Of a DNA stretch of 64,000 nt, positions 20,098 to 30,242 are shown in pieces (position 1 is the stretch's first letter; every line of letters begins with the position of its first letter). The DNA comes from Poecilobothrus nobilitatus (taxonomy: Eukaryota; Arthropoda; Insecta; Diptera; Dolichopodidae), in the NCBI GenBank assembly GCA_947095535.1, contig OX352772.1, forward strand, positions 251,491,946 through 251,555,945. The letters are read 5' to 3'. The position numbers and the translations under genes are program-made. The notes beneath the pieces are model-generated. The model saw only the letters and a list, made by a program, of their open reading frames with translations, was not told the DNA's origin and searched no databases.

Positions 20098-22075
20098 TAT
20101 CGAGGACCGGCTCATACCACATGTAACTTAAATTCTATAATTCCAAATTATATTTCCATTTTTTTTCATAATTTTTCTGGTTACGATTGTCATTTGTTTA
20201 TTAAATGTCTTTCAAACTTTCCTGGTAGAATTCAAGTAATCCCAAATAATAAAGAAAATTATATTTATTTATCTAAATGGATTGAAATTGATGGAACTAT
20301 TCTTTTGAATTAAGGTTTCTAGATTCGATTCGATTTATGCCATCAAGTTTAGAATCACTAGCTAAAAATTTAATAAATTCTGATTTTCATACTGCAAAGA
20401 AAGCTTTTCCAGCAGATGATAAGTTTAGTTTAATTAAAAGAAAAGGGATATTTCCATATGAATATTTAGATTCTTGAGATAAAATAAAAGAATTATCATT
20501 ACCGCCACAGAATTGCTTTAATAGTAGGCTTACAAATAGCATTTGTTTAGATGAAGACTATGAACATGCTAAAAAGGTTTGGAAAACTTTTAAATGTACA
20601 AATCTTCAAGAATATTTAGAAATTTATTTAAAAGTTGATGTTTTATTATTAACAGATATCTTTGAAAATTTTCGTAGAATATGTAAAAATATATTCTTTA
20701 GATCCGCATCAGTATTTTACTCATCCTGGCTTAGCATGGGATGCTATGCTTAAGACAACGAACGTTGAACTGGAACTATTAACTGATATTAATATGTATA
20801 ATTTTTTTAAAAAGGCTATTACAGGGGGACCCACACAGTGCTCATTAAGACATTCTGTAGTTAATAATAAATATATCCATGAATTCGATAAATCAAAACC
20901 TTCTTCATATATTCAATATTTAGATGTAAATAACCTTTACGGTTTAGCACAATCTCAGTATTTACCACATTCAAATTTTAAATGTAAAGAAAATATTGAT
21001 ATTCATGATATATTAAATGCAAATGATGATTCAGAAATAGGTTATATCTTAGAAGTAGATTTAGAATATCCTAATAGTTTACATGATTAACATAATGATT
21101 TGCCGTTTTGTCCAGCGAATAAAAAGAATATTCACATGAAACAGAAAAAATTAATTGACCTAGAAGATAAAAAATTTTATGTAATTCATTACAAAAATTT
21201 AAAGCAGTGTTTGAAATATGGTTTGAAACTTATAAAAATTCATAGAATATTACAGTTTAATCAATCACCATGGTTAAAAAATTTCATTGACTTAAATAAT
21301 TCATATCGAATATAAAAGCTACAAATGAATTCGATAACATTTTTTTTTAAATTGATAAATAACGCATATAAAATTATGGAAAAACTATGGAGAATGTTGA
21401 TAAAAGAAAAGACATTAAAATTGTTACCAGTTGGGAAAGTCAAGGAAGACATTTAGGCGCACGTGCTTTAATTGCAAAATCAAATTTTCATAGCATAGCG
21501 CATTTTTCAAGTAATATGGTTGCTATTGAAATAGATAGAGTTCACACATATTATAATAAACCTATTTATGTTGGATTTACTGTCTTAGAATTATCAAAAT
21601 GGACAATGTATGATTTTCATTATAGTTATATGAAACCTAAATATAATGGTAATATACATTTAAATTATATAGGTACAGATTCTTTTGTTTATACAATAGA
21701 AACAGAAGATTATTATAAAGATATTTTACCTGATATTGAAAACCATTTTGATACTTCAGACTACTCTATAGACAATCAGTACAATATTCCTAGAATAAAT
21801 GAAAAAGTTCTTGATATGATGAAAGATGAATGTAATGGAAAGATAATTAAAGAATTCGTAGGTTTAAGAACAAAAACGTATTCAATTGATATTCAGAATA
21901 CGAAAACAATAAATAGAGCTAAAATAAAGCTATTAATGATTACAGAGATTGTTTAAATTAAAATAAAATATTTTATAGTCAAATGTTAACGTTTAGAAGT
22001 AAGTCTCACAGTTTATTTAAACAAAATTTAAATAAAATTTCATTAAGTTATTTAGATGATAAGAGATTTGTAAAA
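20098..22075 (+). pseudogene. Polinton protein-primed DNA polymerase B, copy 2
   Basis: The coding trace starts at 'YRGPAHTTCNL' and runs through 'FFHNFSGYDCHLF' (exonuclease motif II, about 20160), 'YLEIYLKVDVLLLTDIFENF', 'LDPHQYFTHPGLAWDAMLK', 'YLDVNNLYGLAQSQYLP' (polymerase motif A, about 20920), 'KLINNAYKIMEK' (motif B, about 21350), 'YIGTDSFVY' (motif C, about 21667) and 'FRSKSHSLFKQNLNKI...LDDKR' near the C-terminus. Longest open pieces are 20662-21090 and 21387-21956. Motif C normally reads Y.DTDS, so the first catalytic Asp is Gly here. With several stops and frameshifts, the copy is dead. The N-terminal third is missing. Confidence 0.9.
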
Positions 22076-22083
22076 AATATTTA

Positions 22084-22393
22084 TAAAAGCATCTCATTTT
22101 CATTTACCTCGCCCGTTTCTGGATGTCTCAATATTACGTAACTTTGTTGTTGCTGTTCTATGCAAGACGTCCAGAAATCTGCATAATCTTCAATTTTTTC
22201 AACTCTTTCATAATCCTCCCTTTTAATATAAAATATGTATATATGGTTTATTGGTAAATTGTTAATTAATTAATTAATTCTTTCATCTATACCACCAATA
22301 TTGAATGAAACGGGATCAAGTAGTATTGCTTGTTTAGTTTTTTTTATAGTAATAAATAGTTTCATTAGAACTATCAGAACTATCGGAATCCAT
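22084..22393 (-). pseudogene. Small Polinton-associated protein, broken
   Basis: The minus strand from the ATG at 22393 begins 'MDSDSSDSSNET'. After a frameshift it continues 'KQAILLDPVSFNIGGIDERI', a stop, then 'INHIYIFYIKREDYERVEKI', 'YADFWTSCIEQQQQSYVIL' and 'RHPETGEVNENEMLL'. It ends convergently against the PolB end at about 22075. I do not recognise the family. The length (about 100 residues), acidic start and position next to PolB suggest a small Polinton accessory gene. Confidence 0.5.
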
Positions 22394-22429
22394 TTTATAT
22401 ATAGTTATAAAAGATATCGTTTAAATAAA

Positions 22430-22785
22430 ATAAAAGAAAGAAAAGTAAATTTTACTAATCAATTTATTTTTATTTCATTTCTTTATATACTTAACCATTT
22501 TTTAAATAGAATAATAATTATTTTAAAAAACATTAAATCAGAAAAAAAGGAGAAATATTAGTAAAGAATTGCAATTATTAAAAATTGTATGCGTATCTAT
22601 AGTGCGAAAGAAAAAATATATATGAATTTGCAAATTAGAGTTGTTCCATTTGAATGATTTCAGTTACTTTACAACCTGTAAATATATGACTATATTTTAT
22701 TATTTATGAAGATCATACCGTTATATTGTGTCTAAGGTACAAAATGATATTTTTCATAATACATATATCATATAAATATATATGT
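22430..22785. other. AT-rich spacer in Polinton
   Basis: Nothing recognised. An ORF at 22301-22561 on the plus strand is low-complexity and overlaps the minus-strand gene. Confidence 0.5.
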
Positions 22786-22789
22786 GATC

Positions 22790-23020
22790 TCATGGAAATC
22801 TTGTTTTATATATATGTTCTCGGTGTGTGTTAGTTAAAATTTCTAAAATGATAGGTTCAATATTTTGGATGTATCTTTGGAATCTGCATCTATCTCTAGC
22901 ATATTGTTCCCATACAGTTTTTCGTGCTGCTCTATATGCAAAATTCCATGTGTATGAATTAAAAACTTGAACGTTCAAGTTAAATCTCACCATTTTTTTA
23001 TTGTTTTTTATTTGTTCCAT
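22790..23020 (-). CDS. PPP1R15 (GADD34/CReP)-like protein in Polinton, copy 2
   Basis: This is a 76-residue open frame consisting almost only of the PPP1R15 core. 'KKMVRFNLNVQVF' places a V-x-F PP1 docking segment at residues 10-14. 'WNFAYRAARKTVWEQYARDR' and 'CRFQRYIQNIEPIILEIL', 'HREHIYKTRF' follow. It aligns along its full length with the ORF at 5425-5748 and better than that ORF with the PPP1R15 signature 'AARKG.WE..ARDR.RF'. It lacks the acidic N-terminal part. The neighbours are Polinton PolB (plus), a minus-strand small gene at 22084 and another minus-strand gene at 23030. No RNA-level evidence is available, but the frame is intact inside an otherwise broken element. Confidence 0.72.
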   Translation of the reverse strand: MEQIKNNKKMVRFNLNVQVFNSYTWNFAYRAARKTVWEQYARDRCRFQRYIQNIEPIILEILTNTHREHIYKTRFP

Positions 23021-23029
23021 CTGTTTGTT

Positions 23030-23370
23030 AAAGTTTATTCGTTTTTAGTAAATGTATGTATGTATTCAAACAGTTTCTAGCAGCACATCTAGTTTTAGAA
23101 TTCGTTGGATAGTTATTACTATTATGTACAGGACACATTGATGTGAAGTGTTCAATGTTGATTAGTGATGTCATATCTTTGGTAAGATCTATAATATCAG
23201 GTTTAATCAGATATTGTTTTAAGAAATTTGATTTCTACTCTCCCTTCACAATAATTTTTTTAAAGGGTTCTAAATAATGATTTAAAACAGCAGATATTTG
23301 AGTATATTTAAACTCTCCTTCATTCCAATTTAGTCCATTTATATTCCTTTCACAATACAGATTTTGATAT
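23030..23370 (-). pseudogene. Conserved transposon-associated protein with C..H..C motif, broken
   Basis: The minus strand reads 'ERNINGLNWNEGEFKYTQI', 'LEPFKKIIVKGE', a stop, 'KSNFLKQYLIKPDIIDLTKD', 'CPVHNSNNYPT' and 'TRCAARNCLNTY'. The order 'NGL.W..G...Y', 'i.vKG.ek..fL', 'iidL', 'C..H', 'C..RN' matches a short protein I recall from arthropod virus-like transposons. Its activity is unknown to me, with a nuclease-like fold possible. A single stop falls where the family has 'KG.EK'. It abuts the capsid gene fragment in opposite orientation. Confidence 0.5.
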
Positions 23371-23990
23371 TATCCGCCCCGTTTGGATTTGGAATATTCA
23401 ATTAAATGGAAAAAATATTACTCCATCCGATGGAAATTATCATTATAGAGCATACATTGAATCATTACTCAATTACGGTAACGATGCAGCTAAAACTCAT
23501 TTAGAATGTGCTGGGTGGACGTTAGATAAAGAAAATATAGCAAAATCAGATAATATTGGTTCAACAGAACGACAGAAATTTTACAATAATAGCAATGTAG
23601 TAGAACTTATGGATACATGTCGATATGTTTAATCAACCTACTCTTTTAATAAATGGTGTTGATGTCCGAATTTTACTTACTTAAGAGAAACCGGAATTTT
23701 ATATGTTTTCAACAGATACTGATGAATCCCAATTGAAAATCATAGAAGCAAATTTACTAATGAAACACGTTACAGTTAATCCAGGTATTTTACTCGCTCA
23801 TAATTCATTCAAAAAAATTGAAGTAAAATCATTGACTATACCAATGAATAATCAAAATATTATTAGATAATGTTTTCATTGGACAATTACCAAACACATT
23901 AATATTTTGTATGACTGAAAATTCAGGACATTCGGGGAAACGATCTAAAAATCTTTTCAATTTTAAACATTTGAATAATTGAAAGATTTT
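23371..23990 (+). pseudogene. Polinton major capsid protein, middle to C-terminal part
   Basis: Blocks in order: 'NITPSDGNYHYRAYIESLL', 'VVELMDTCRYV', 'QPTLLINGVDVRILLT', 'KPEFYMFSTDTDESQLKIIE', 'KHVTVNPGILLAHNSF', 'IEVKSLTIPMNNQN', 'NVFIGQLPNTLIFCMTEN'. This is the second half of the double-jelly-roll major capsid protein that virus-like Polintons encode. At least three frameshifts or stops break it. The first part (to about 23676) is nearly identical to 27195-27472, where the capsid N-terminal half lies. The two fragments overlap rather than form one gene. Confidence 0.8.
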
Positions 23991-23994
23991 TAAA

Positions 23995-24501
23995 ATGAAC
24001 AACATATTCAATAAAATGATTTTAGTGAAGCCAGAGATTTATGAGAAACTCAAACATAATACTGATATTGAATTCAGTGATTTGAATAATAAAATGAAAA
24101 GAATTATCTTAAATAAAAATTTGTTGGATATTCAAAAATGGTATTTATTTCGCCAAAATCTCTATAAATTAAGTAATAAAAATAGAAAGAATATATCTCA
24201 AAATAAAAACGAGGTAAATAAACAGAAAAATATAAAATATTACGAATCAAAAGGTGTTCAAACTCGTCCAAAACCATTTTTACGCGATGCAGAAGCTCAC
24301 TCGGAACATATCGAAAACAAAAATTTTGGTATGCAATTTCCCATAGAGGAGGTTTATAAACAAGAACCACTTGACGACGACGAAGTTTTTATTGATGATG
24401 AAAAAGAAGATGAAATATATTCAAAAGCATTCTCTGCCGCAAAATCAGAAGAACGTCTTAGAAAAAGGAAGTCAATTAAAAATGTACAACTATTTGAGTA
24501 G
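23995..24501 (+). CDS. Polinton small structural-module protein (168 aa)
   Basis: The open frame starts ATG at 23995, right after the capsid fragment. The N-terminal part is 'NKMILVKPEIYEKLKHN', 'LNNKMKRIILNKNLLDIQKW', 'YLFRQNLYKLSNKN'. The pattern 'KM.LV.P...e.l', 'ld..M..IL....l...KWy.y.q.l' fits a small protein often found near capsid genes in Polinton-like elements. The middle is polar and Lys-rich; the end is acidic ('EPLDDDEVFIDDEKEDE'). It stops at 24501, but the coding pattern continues in another frame at 24482 ('MYNYLSSLEDII'), so a frameshift probably truncated it. A virion role is inferred from position. Confidence 0.55.
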   Translation: MNNIFNKMILVKPEIYEKLKHNTDIEFSDLNNKMKRIILNKNLLDIQKWYLFRQNLYKLSNKNRKNISQNKNEVNKQKNIKYYESKGVQTRPKPFLRDAEAHSEHIENKNFGMQFPIEEVYKQEPLDDDEVFIDDEKEDEIYSKAFSAAKSEERLRKRKSIKNVQLFE

Positions 24502-24706
24502 TCTCGAAGATATTATAACTGTTCCTTTAGACAGTTCAAGTCCACCTCAAAAAAAAGAAAAAACTATAAATAGTAATAAAATGGATAAAAAACAATTAAG
24601 TCGCGTTTTACGCTCAAATAGAGCTGCTGGTGAAACTCAAACCGAACTTAATTTTCCGATACGAAAAGCCAAGTCTACAAGTAATACACAATGGAAAACA
24701 TACAAA
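24482..24706 (+). pseudogene. C-terminal continuation of the 23995 protein
   Basis: 'MYNYLSSLEDIITVPLDS', a Lys/Ser-rich tail and the ending 'TQWKTYK' lie in a frame shifted from the previous ORF, overlapping it by 20 bp. This looks like the natural C-terminus separated by a small indel. Confidence 0.45.
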
Positions 24707-24714
24707 TGAAGGAT

Positions 24715-25193
24715 TAATTTTACATTACATTTCTTAGTGATTCATCTATGAATTACTATCCAGAAAATACATTGTCATCTTTTACAAATAAAATAAATAA
24801 ATATATATGTGATTCTAGTTGGAAAGTTGGTGTTTCTGAAATTTATGTTAATGATATTATTCCAAATACATATGGTGAAGATTGGAAAATGAGTACGCAA
24901 GTATATATTAAGGATATGCAAAATAAAGATTTAATAGCCGTTGGAACATCGTATATTCCTTATGATGAAAAACAAATGTTATGTGATTGGAAAGTTTTCC
25001 TACTGCCGACACTAATTCAAAATATTAGACCATTTCAAAGATTTTCAAGAAAAGAAGTTGAACGACAGCTGATTTACGGTATTTTTAATTTTATAAATGA
25101 TGATGCCAATTATGTAAAACCGGCAAAACCGGAAGAACTGTCTGAAACCATATCTTACATTACTATATGTGTGAATAAACCAAAAATAGATAT
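24715..25193 (+). pseudogene. Polinton minor capsid (penton-like) protein, N-terminal part
   Basis: 'FYITFLSDSSMNYYPENTLS' is followed by 'FTNKINKYICDSSWKVGVSE', then a long open stretch ending 'ISYITICVNKPKIDI'. The opening 'FY.TLpS.sSM.YyP.NTl..f...l...i.l.g.WeVgl.Ei' is the signature of the single-jelly-roll penton-like capsid protein of Polintons. It forms the vertices of the predicted virion. A stop precedes the first block. The frame runs directly into the family B element at 25194, which cut the gene after about 150 codons. Confidence 0.8.
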
Positions 25194-26788
25194 AAAACGA
25201 GGAAGAATACAGTTGACTTTGTCAACTCTTAGATACCCGTACGAACCGTTAGTATGTTCACAGCCTGTCACTCTGCTTACAATATTATTTTTTTAATATT
25301 TTAGTATTTTAAAATAATTTGGGTGAATTTTATAATTTCTAGTACTATGGGTTGTACATATATTCAAACTATATGTTTATATGTACATTCTTCAAAAGCA
25401 GATTCTAATCTTCCACATAACGATTATCAATCCAAAACTTTTTCAAATATTCTATAGTACCATTTAATACTAAGCGGTAAATGTATATTAAATTTACTTA
25501 GTACAAAATAGTAAATATAATTTTAAATATTATATTATATTATATTTAAATATTCCATTGACAGAATAATTTCTTATAAGTACAATAAAATACATATATG
25601 TATGTAAATACGGCACTATATAATATACATATATACTGTTATCATTCATTCCCTAGTGACATATACGATATGTAAATAAACATGATATTATATAAGTATG
25701 TATATATATCAATATCATATAAATAAAAATTCTTCAAGCAACCGTTATGTTGTTTATTCATTTACATTTTTATGTACTACGCATTATATCCTCAACAATT
25801 TCAAATTATCGAGTAAAACAAAATGGAAAAAATTCGTTAAAGAAATTTGTTAGAAAATTTGAAAAAGTCAAGTAACACTTTCGTCAATTATAAAGTAACC
25901 CTATATTATTAAAAAAAGTTGTTAACAGAAATAAGAGTATAATGTAGAAGCTTTAATTTTTGTGTATTACTTCAAAAAAATTTTAACAGGTGTTCAAGTT
26001 ACAGGTGTTCAAGTTACAGGTGTTTAAAAATAGGAAATTTTCAGTTTTTGACCCCTTACAGCTCCTAAACGGGGAGTGATACAAAAAAAATTTTTGAAAT
26101 GACTCATACTTATTTTCAAAGATCTAACTTCTGTCAAAATTTCAAGTTTCCAACTTAAATCGTTTAGCAGATAGAAGGGTTAAAGGATTTTTCAAAATTT
26201 GAGTTTCGCATAACGGTAAATTAAGACACCGCCTGCCACAAATATATATTTATTTTATATACACTTTTAAAGCTAATACAAGTAGTAATCGTTTAGCGTT
26301 TTCAAAATGAAGATATACCTTATACAACTTGTGCTATAACAATTTAAATATGGAGCTTTTTTGAACCTTTGGGGAGCTGTAGCTCCGTAACGGGTGGGGC
26401 TACAAAAAAAAGTTATTAAAAATAAAATTAATATTTTTATGAGATCTATCAGCAGTTAAAATTGCATAGCTCTATTTCAAAAAAAATGTGGGGATCTAAA
26501 AGTTAGGTGTTCGAGAGCTACCCTAAGTTTTGGTCCAAACTCAACCAAAAAAAATAGGGAACCTACAAATTACTCCCAGAATATTTTGTGTAAATTTCAA
26601 GATTCGAGCTTTCTTGGTTTTTGAGTTAGCGTGCTGACGGACGGACGGACGGACATGGCTCAAAAGTCTTAGAATTTTTTTCTGATCCGATCCATACCTT
26701 TGAAGGTATATCTAGCTCGCTTATTTCGAGGTGTTACAAACTGAGGAGTAATTTTATTATACCCGATCCTATCGTACGGGTATAAAAA
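25194..26788 (+). mobile_element. Helitron/DINE-like non-autonomous element, family B
   Basis: The 5' end AAACGAGGAAGAATACAGTTG leads into the palindrome AGTTGACTTTGTCAACT, then AGATACCCGTACGAACC. The 3' end has a GTCC/GGAC repeat core (26637-26656), AGCTCGCTTATTTCGAGG and the hairpin ATACCCGATCCTATCG followed by TACGGGTATAA at 26760-26788. So ATACCCG/CGGGTAT occurs inverted at both ends. The interior has diverged repeats with an AGCTCC...ACGGG core (26050 and 26380). It encodes no protein. It interrupts the penton-like capsid gene. The middle (25500-26030) is AT-rich. Confidence 0.7.
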
Positions 26789-26799
26789 CTAAAACTATA

Positions 26800-26885
26800 A
26801 AAAGGACAGTTTTAAAACGTTTAACTTATTTAATAAGAAAACGACGCCAAGTTAAAAGCAAAAATAGAAAAAAAGATATTTTTGA
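26800..26885 (+). pseudogene. Basic tail of a small Polinton virion protein (possible)
   Basis: 'TIKRTVLKRLTYLIRKRRQ' and 'RKKDIFD' then a stop just before the capsid ORF. Short Lys/Arg-rich peptides ending 'DIF' precede the capsid gene in many Polintons and recall adenovirus core peptides. Only this tail is visible. Confidence 0.35.
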
Positions 26886-26889
26886 TTAA

Positions 26890-27475
26890 AATGATTGAAT
26901 GTATGAATTGGATATTTTTAAAACACCACCCATTCAGTCCAGCATTTTACGTTCTGAAGAAGTTTGTTACAATCCTATTGCTTCTATAGATAATTCATCA
27001 ACCATTGAATTTGTTTCTCTAGGACATGGTGATACATATAAGGATTTATCTTCAACATATTTGAGATTAAAGGTGCAAATAACTAAAAAAGATGGAACTC
27101 TTTGGAATAATGATCAAACAACTGATAAACAATTGATACCACAACCTAGTGTGGTTAATAACTTTTACATTTATTAATAAAATAATGCAATGTTCAATTA
27201 AATGGAAAAATATTACTCCATCCGATGAAAATTATCATTATAGAGCATACATTGAATCATTACTCAATTACGGTAACGATGCAGCTAAAACTCATTTAGA
27301 ATGTGCTGGGTGGACGTTAGATAAAGGAAATATAGCAAAATCAGATAATATTGGTTCAAAAGAACGACAGAAATTTTACAATAATAGCAATGTAGTAGAA
27401 CTTATGGATACATGTCGATATGTTTAATCAACCTACACTTTTACTAAATGGTGTTGATGTCCGAATTTTACTTAC
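26890..27475 (+). pseudogene. Polinton major capsid protein, N-terminal half
   Basis: The open stretch 26899-27177 starts 'YELDIFKTPPIQSSIL', then 'EFVSLGHGDTYKDLSSTYLR' and 'LKVQITKKDGTLWN', the first jelly roll of the capsid protein. After a frameshift, 27180-27427 gives 'HYRAYIESLLNYGNDAAK' and 'NVVELMDTCRYV', then 'QPTLLLNGVDVRILLT' in a third frame. The gene stops there; the next sequence encodes the protease. The missing half is present at 23676-23990, so the locus holds two partly overlapping capsid halves. Confidence 0.8.
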
Positions 27476-27505
27476 AATTAATTCCTTAGACATTGCGGAA
27501 ATTTT

Positions 27506-27837
27506 GAAATGTTCCAGTTTCGACACTGGATCGTATACCAAAAGTTATCAAAAGACATCCTGGTGAGCATTGGCTGGCAATTTTTATACCAAAAGAAGGA
27601 TGTATAGAATACTTTGACTCTTATGGACGACCTCCGCGTGAAAAACAAATTGTTAATTTATTTAAAAAACATTGTATTGTATTTAATGATATACGTTTGC
27701 AAAGTAGTTTTTCGGATTATTGTGGTCAGTATTGTTGCGTTTACCAGTATTATCGATGCTCTGGTAAAAGTATGAATAATTTTTTTAATTTATTTAATAA
27801 TTTTGATAATATTAAAAATAAAATAGAAAATGATTAG
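27506..27837 (+). pseudogene. Polinton adenain-like cysteine protease
   Basis: An open frame with no Met, following a stop at 27505, reads 'VIKRHPGEHWLAIFIPK', 'IEYFDSYGRPPREKQIVNLF', 'DIRLQSSFSDYCGQYCCVYQ', 'YYRCSGKSMNNFFNLF' and stops at 27837. His (GEHW), Asp (YFDSYG), Gln (LQS) and Cys (DYCGQYC) form the catalytic arrangement of the adenovirus/Polinton maturation protease family (Ulp1-like). It would process virion proteins. The catalytic part is intact, but the N-terminal 30 or so residues are lost or out of frame, and it is fused to the end of a truncated capsid gene. Confidence 0.85.
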
Positions 27838-27954
27838 TGTATACAGAAAGAATTTAAACGTATATTTAGAGAAAATAAAAATGCACAGTAATGTGTTGCT
27901 AAGATGTATAAATATTAATATATAAAATATACTAATTATTATTAAGTTTCAGTT

Positions 27955-28390
27955 AGATATTTTTTGAATAAGAATCATACATTAGCTGTATCGACAGGTT
28001 TTGATGCAGAGTATTATGCAACAAGAATTTCATTTCAACGTGTTCGTAATAATCAATCTTCTTTTTATAATTTTAATTACGATGAATGGAATGAAGTATA
28101 TACTCAATTTTTAAAAAAATATACTGTAAAACATTTACATAACAATATCTGTTTAAATTTTAAACCTTATTATAAAGCATAAACATTTTTTATTTTCAAG
28201 AAAGAAGAGGCAGAAAATGTCTATGCTATTAGTAATTTTCTAAATTTAGTTATAACATACAATAAAAGTGAAGAAGATTTAAGTGAAGAAGAAGTAAAAG
28301 CATACGTATCTAAATATATAAGTATATGTCAGGAAAAACAACAATTAACTACAAGAACAAATATATATTCCGTAAGCTTATTATAACGTT
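27955..28390 (+). pseudogene. Unrecognised Polinton-region protein, two frames
   Basis: The open stretch 27964-28182 gives 'STGFDAEYYATRISFQRVRN' and 'YDEWNEVYTQFLKKYTVKHL'. After a stop, 28199-28386 in another frame gives 'KKEEAENVYAISNFLNLVIT' and 'EEDLSEEEVKAYVSKYISIC'. Both look like real amphipathic coding sequence. They may be one protein of about 140 residues broken once, or two. I know no family for them. Confidence 0.4.
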
Positions 28391-28589
28391 AAGTGTAATT
28401 ACTCAAGATTATTTTTTGAAATGCCTATTATGTTAAAAGAAAAAATCAAAAAATTACTACAAACAAATATCGAAAATTATAAAAGGAATTATCTAGTTAT
28501 ATAATAAAACTGTATTATTAAAATTTATAAGTATTTCTTTTATTTATTTAACATTGTATTAGAAATAAAAGACAGTTAAAGATTAAAAG

Positions 28590-28677
28590 ACAATTCAAGG
28601 GACTAACAATTTTTTTTATTATATAGATATAGATTAAAAAGTTGTTTCGATTTAAATTACCAATTTTCAAAATAAAA
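28590..28677 (+). repeat. End of a 175-bp unit, left flank of family A copy 2
   Basis: GTTAAAGATTAAAAGACAATTC... CCAATTTTCAAAATAAAA is the same sequence as the end of the 175-bp units at 33809-34157. It shows into what the family A element was inserted. Confidence 0.75.
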
Positions 28678-30242
28678 CAAGTAAATGTTGTAAACAGTAA
28701 GTCGATGCAATCGACTTATTAATACCCTACACCTGAATAACTTGAATTAAATTAAAAATCCATAAGTTTTTTTGGCAGCTGCTTGAACTTCTTCCCTTTT
28801 CTGTTTTATTCAACTCGAATTTCAGGAACGTAAAAGAAGCCCTCTTGGGATATGCTTGACACATTTGTAAAAAATTTTAAGTTTCTATCTTTATTAATTT
28901 CGAAGATTATTAGTCCTTGGGAGGTGTGGGTCAGGTACCCGAATTGCCACTCCAATTCATCGAATCCATCTCAGGAACATAAAGAAAACATGCCAGAACA
29001 CCATTGTACTGAATTTAAAGGTTCTACTTTTGTTGGTTTTCGAGATATGCTCTTGTGCTCGTCCAGAAGTTTCCAAAATACGAACCCATGGTTCAAATTC
29101 TTTCAAATGTCAGTTTCCAATTTCACAGAAAAGGAAACATAACAGAACACCTTTGTACTAAAAATAAAAGTTCTATCTTTGTTGGTTGTGGAGATATACT
29201 CGTTTGCTCTGGGCCTCGTATGAAAGCTTCCAAGATTTAAACCCATGGACCAAATCCTCACAAATTTCAGAAACATAAATCAAAAATGAAGGAAAACCAT
29301 TCTGCCTAATTTAAAGGTTATATCTTTGTTGCTTTTGGAGATAATATCATTTGCTCTGAGGATCGTTCGGTAGCTACCAAAATCTGAACCCAAGGATCAA
29401 ATCCTCTCAAATTTCAGAGACCTAAATCAAACATGAAAGAACACCATTCTGCCAAATTTAAAGGTTATATCTTTGTTGTTTTTGGAGATAATCTCATTTG
29501 CTCTGAGGCTCGTTCGGAAGCTTCCAAAATCCAAACCCATAGACCACATCCTCTTAAAATCCAGAGACATAAATCAAACGGGAAGGAACATCATTGTAAA
29601 AAATTTAAAGGTTCTATCTTTGTTGGTTTTGGAGATAATCTCGTTTGCTCTGGAGCTCATCCGGAAGCTTCCAATATACAAATCCATGGTTCAAATTCTT
29701 TCAAATGTCAGTTTTCAATTTTATAGAAAAGGAAACATAACAGCACACTCTTGTACTAAAAATAAAAGTTCTATCTTTGTTGGTTGTGGAAATATACACG
29801 TTTGCTATGGGGCTCGTTCGGAAGCTTCCAAGATCCGAACCCATGAACCAAATCCTCTCAAATTTCCGAGACATAAATAGAACGGGAAGGAACATCATTG
29901 TACAAAATTTAAAGGTTTTATCTTTGTTGATTTTGGAGATAATCTCGTTTGCTTCGGAATCATTCGGAAGCTTCCAGAATCCGAACCCATGAACCGATTT
30001 TGTCCAGATTCGAACTTAGCCTTCCTTTTGTAATTAGTAACCTACTATATAAATTTCATCAAGATAGCTTTATTAGTTTTTGAGTTATCGTGCGAACGGA
30101 CGGACGGACATCGTTAAATCGACTCAGGAGGTGATCCTGATTAAGAATATATATACATGTCCATATCTAACTCGCTTCCTTTTAATGGTTACAAACACCA
30201 TACCAAAGTTAATATACTCTATACTTTAGGTGTAGGGTATAA
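28678..30242 (+). mobile_element. Helitron/DINE-like element, family A copy 2 (plus strand)
   Basis: It starts CAAGTAAATG. A perfect 9-bp-stem palindrome TAAGTCGATGCAATCGACTTA lies at 28703-28723, followed by ATACCCTACACCTGAA. The interior holds about 147-bp units (GGAAGCTTCC... CCATGG...), then the mini-me-like core near 30085-30150 and the end ACTTTAGGTGTAGGGTATAA. It is the reverse-oriented relative of 779-3131 but has fewer units. The flanks are ...AAAATAAAA on the left and TAGAGTGTAAAAAC on the right, with no obvious target-site duplication. Confidence 0.8.
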
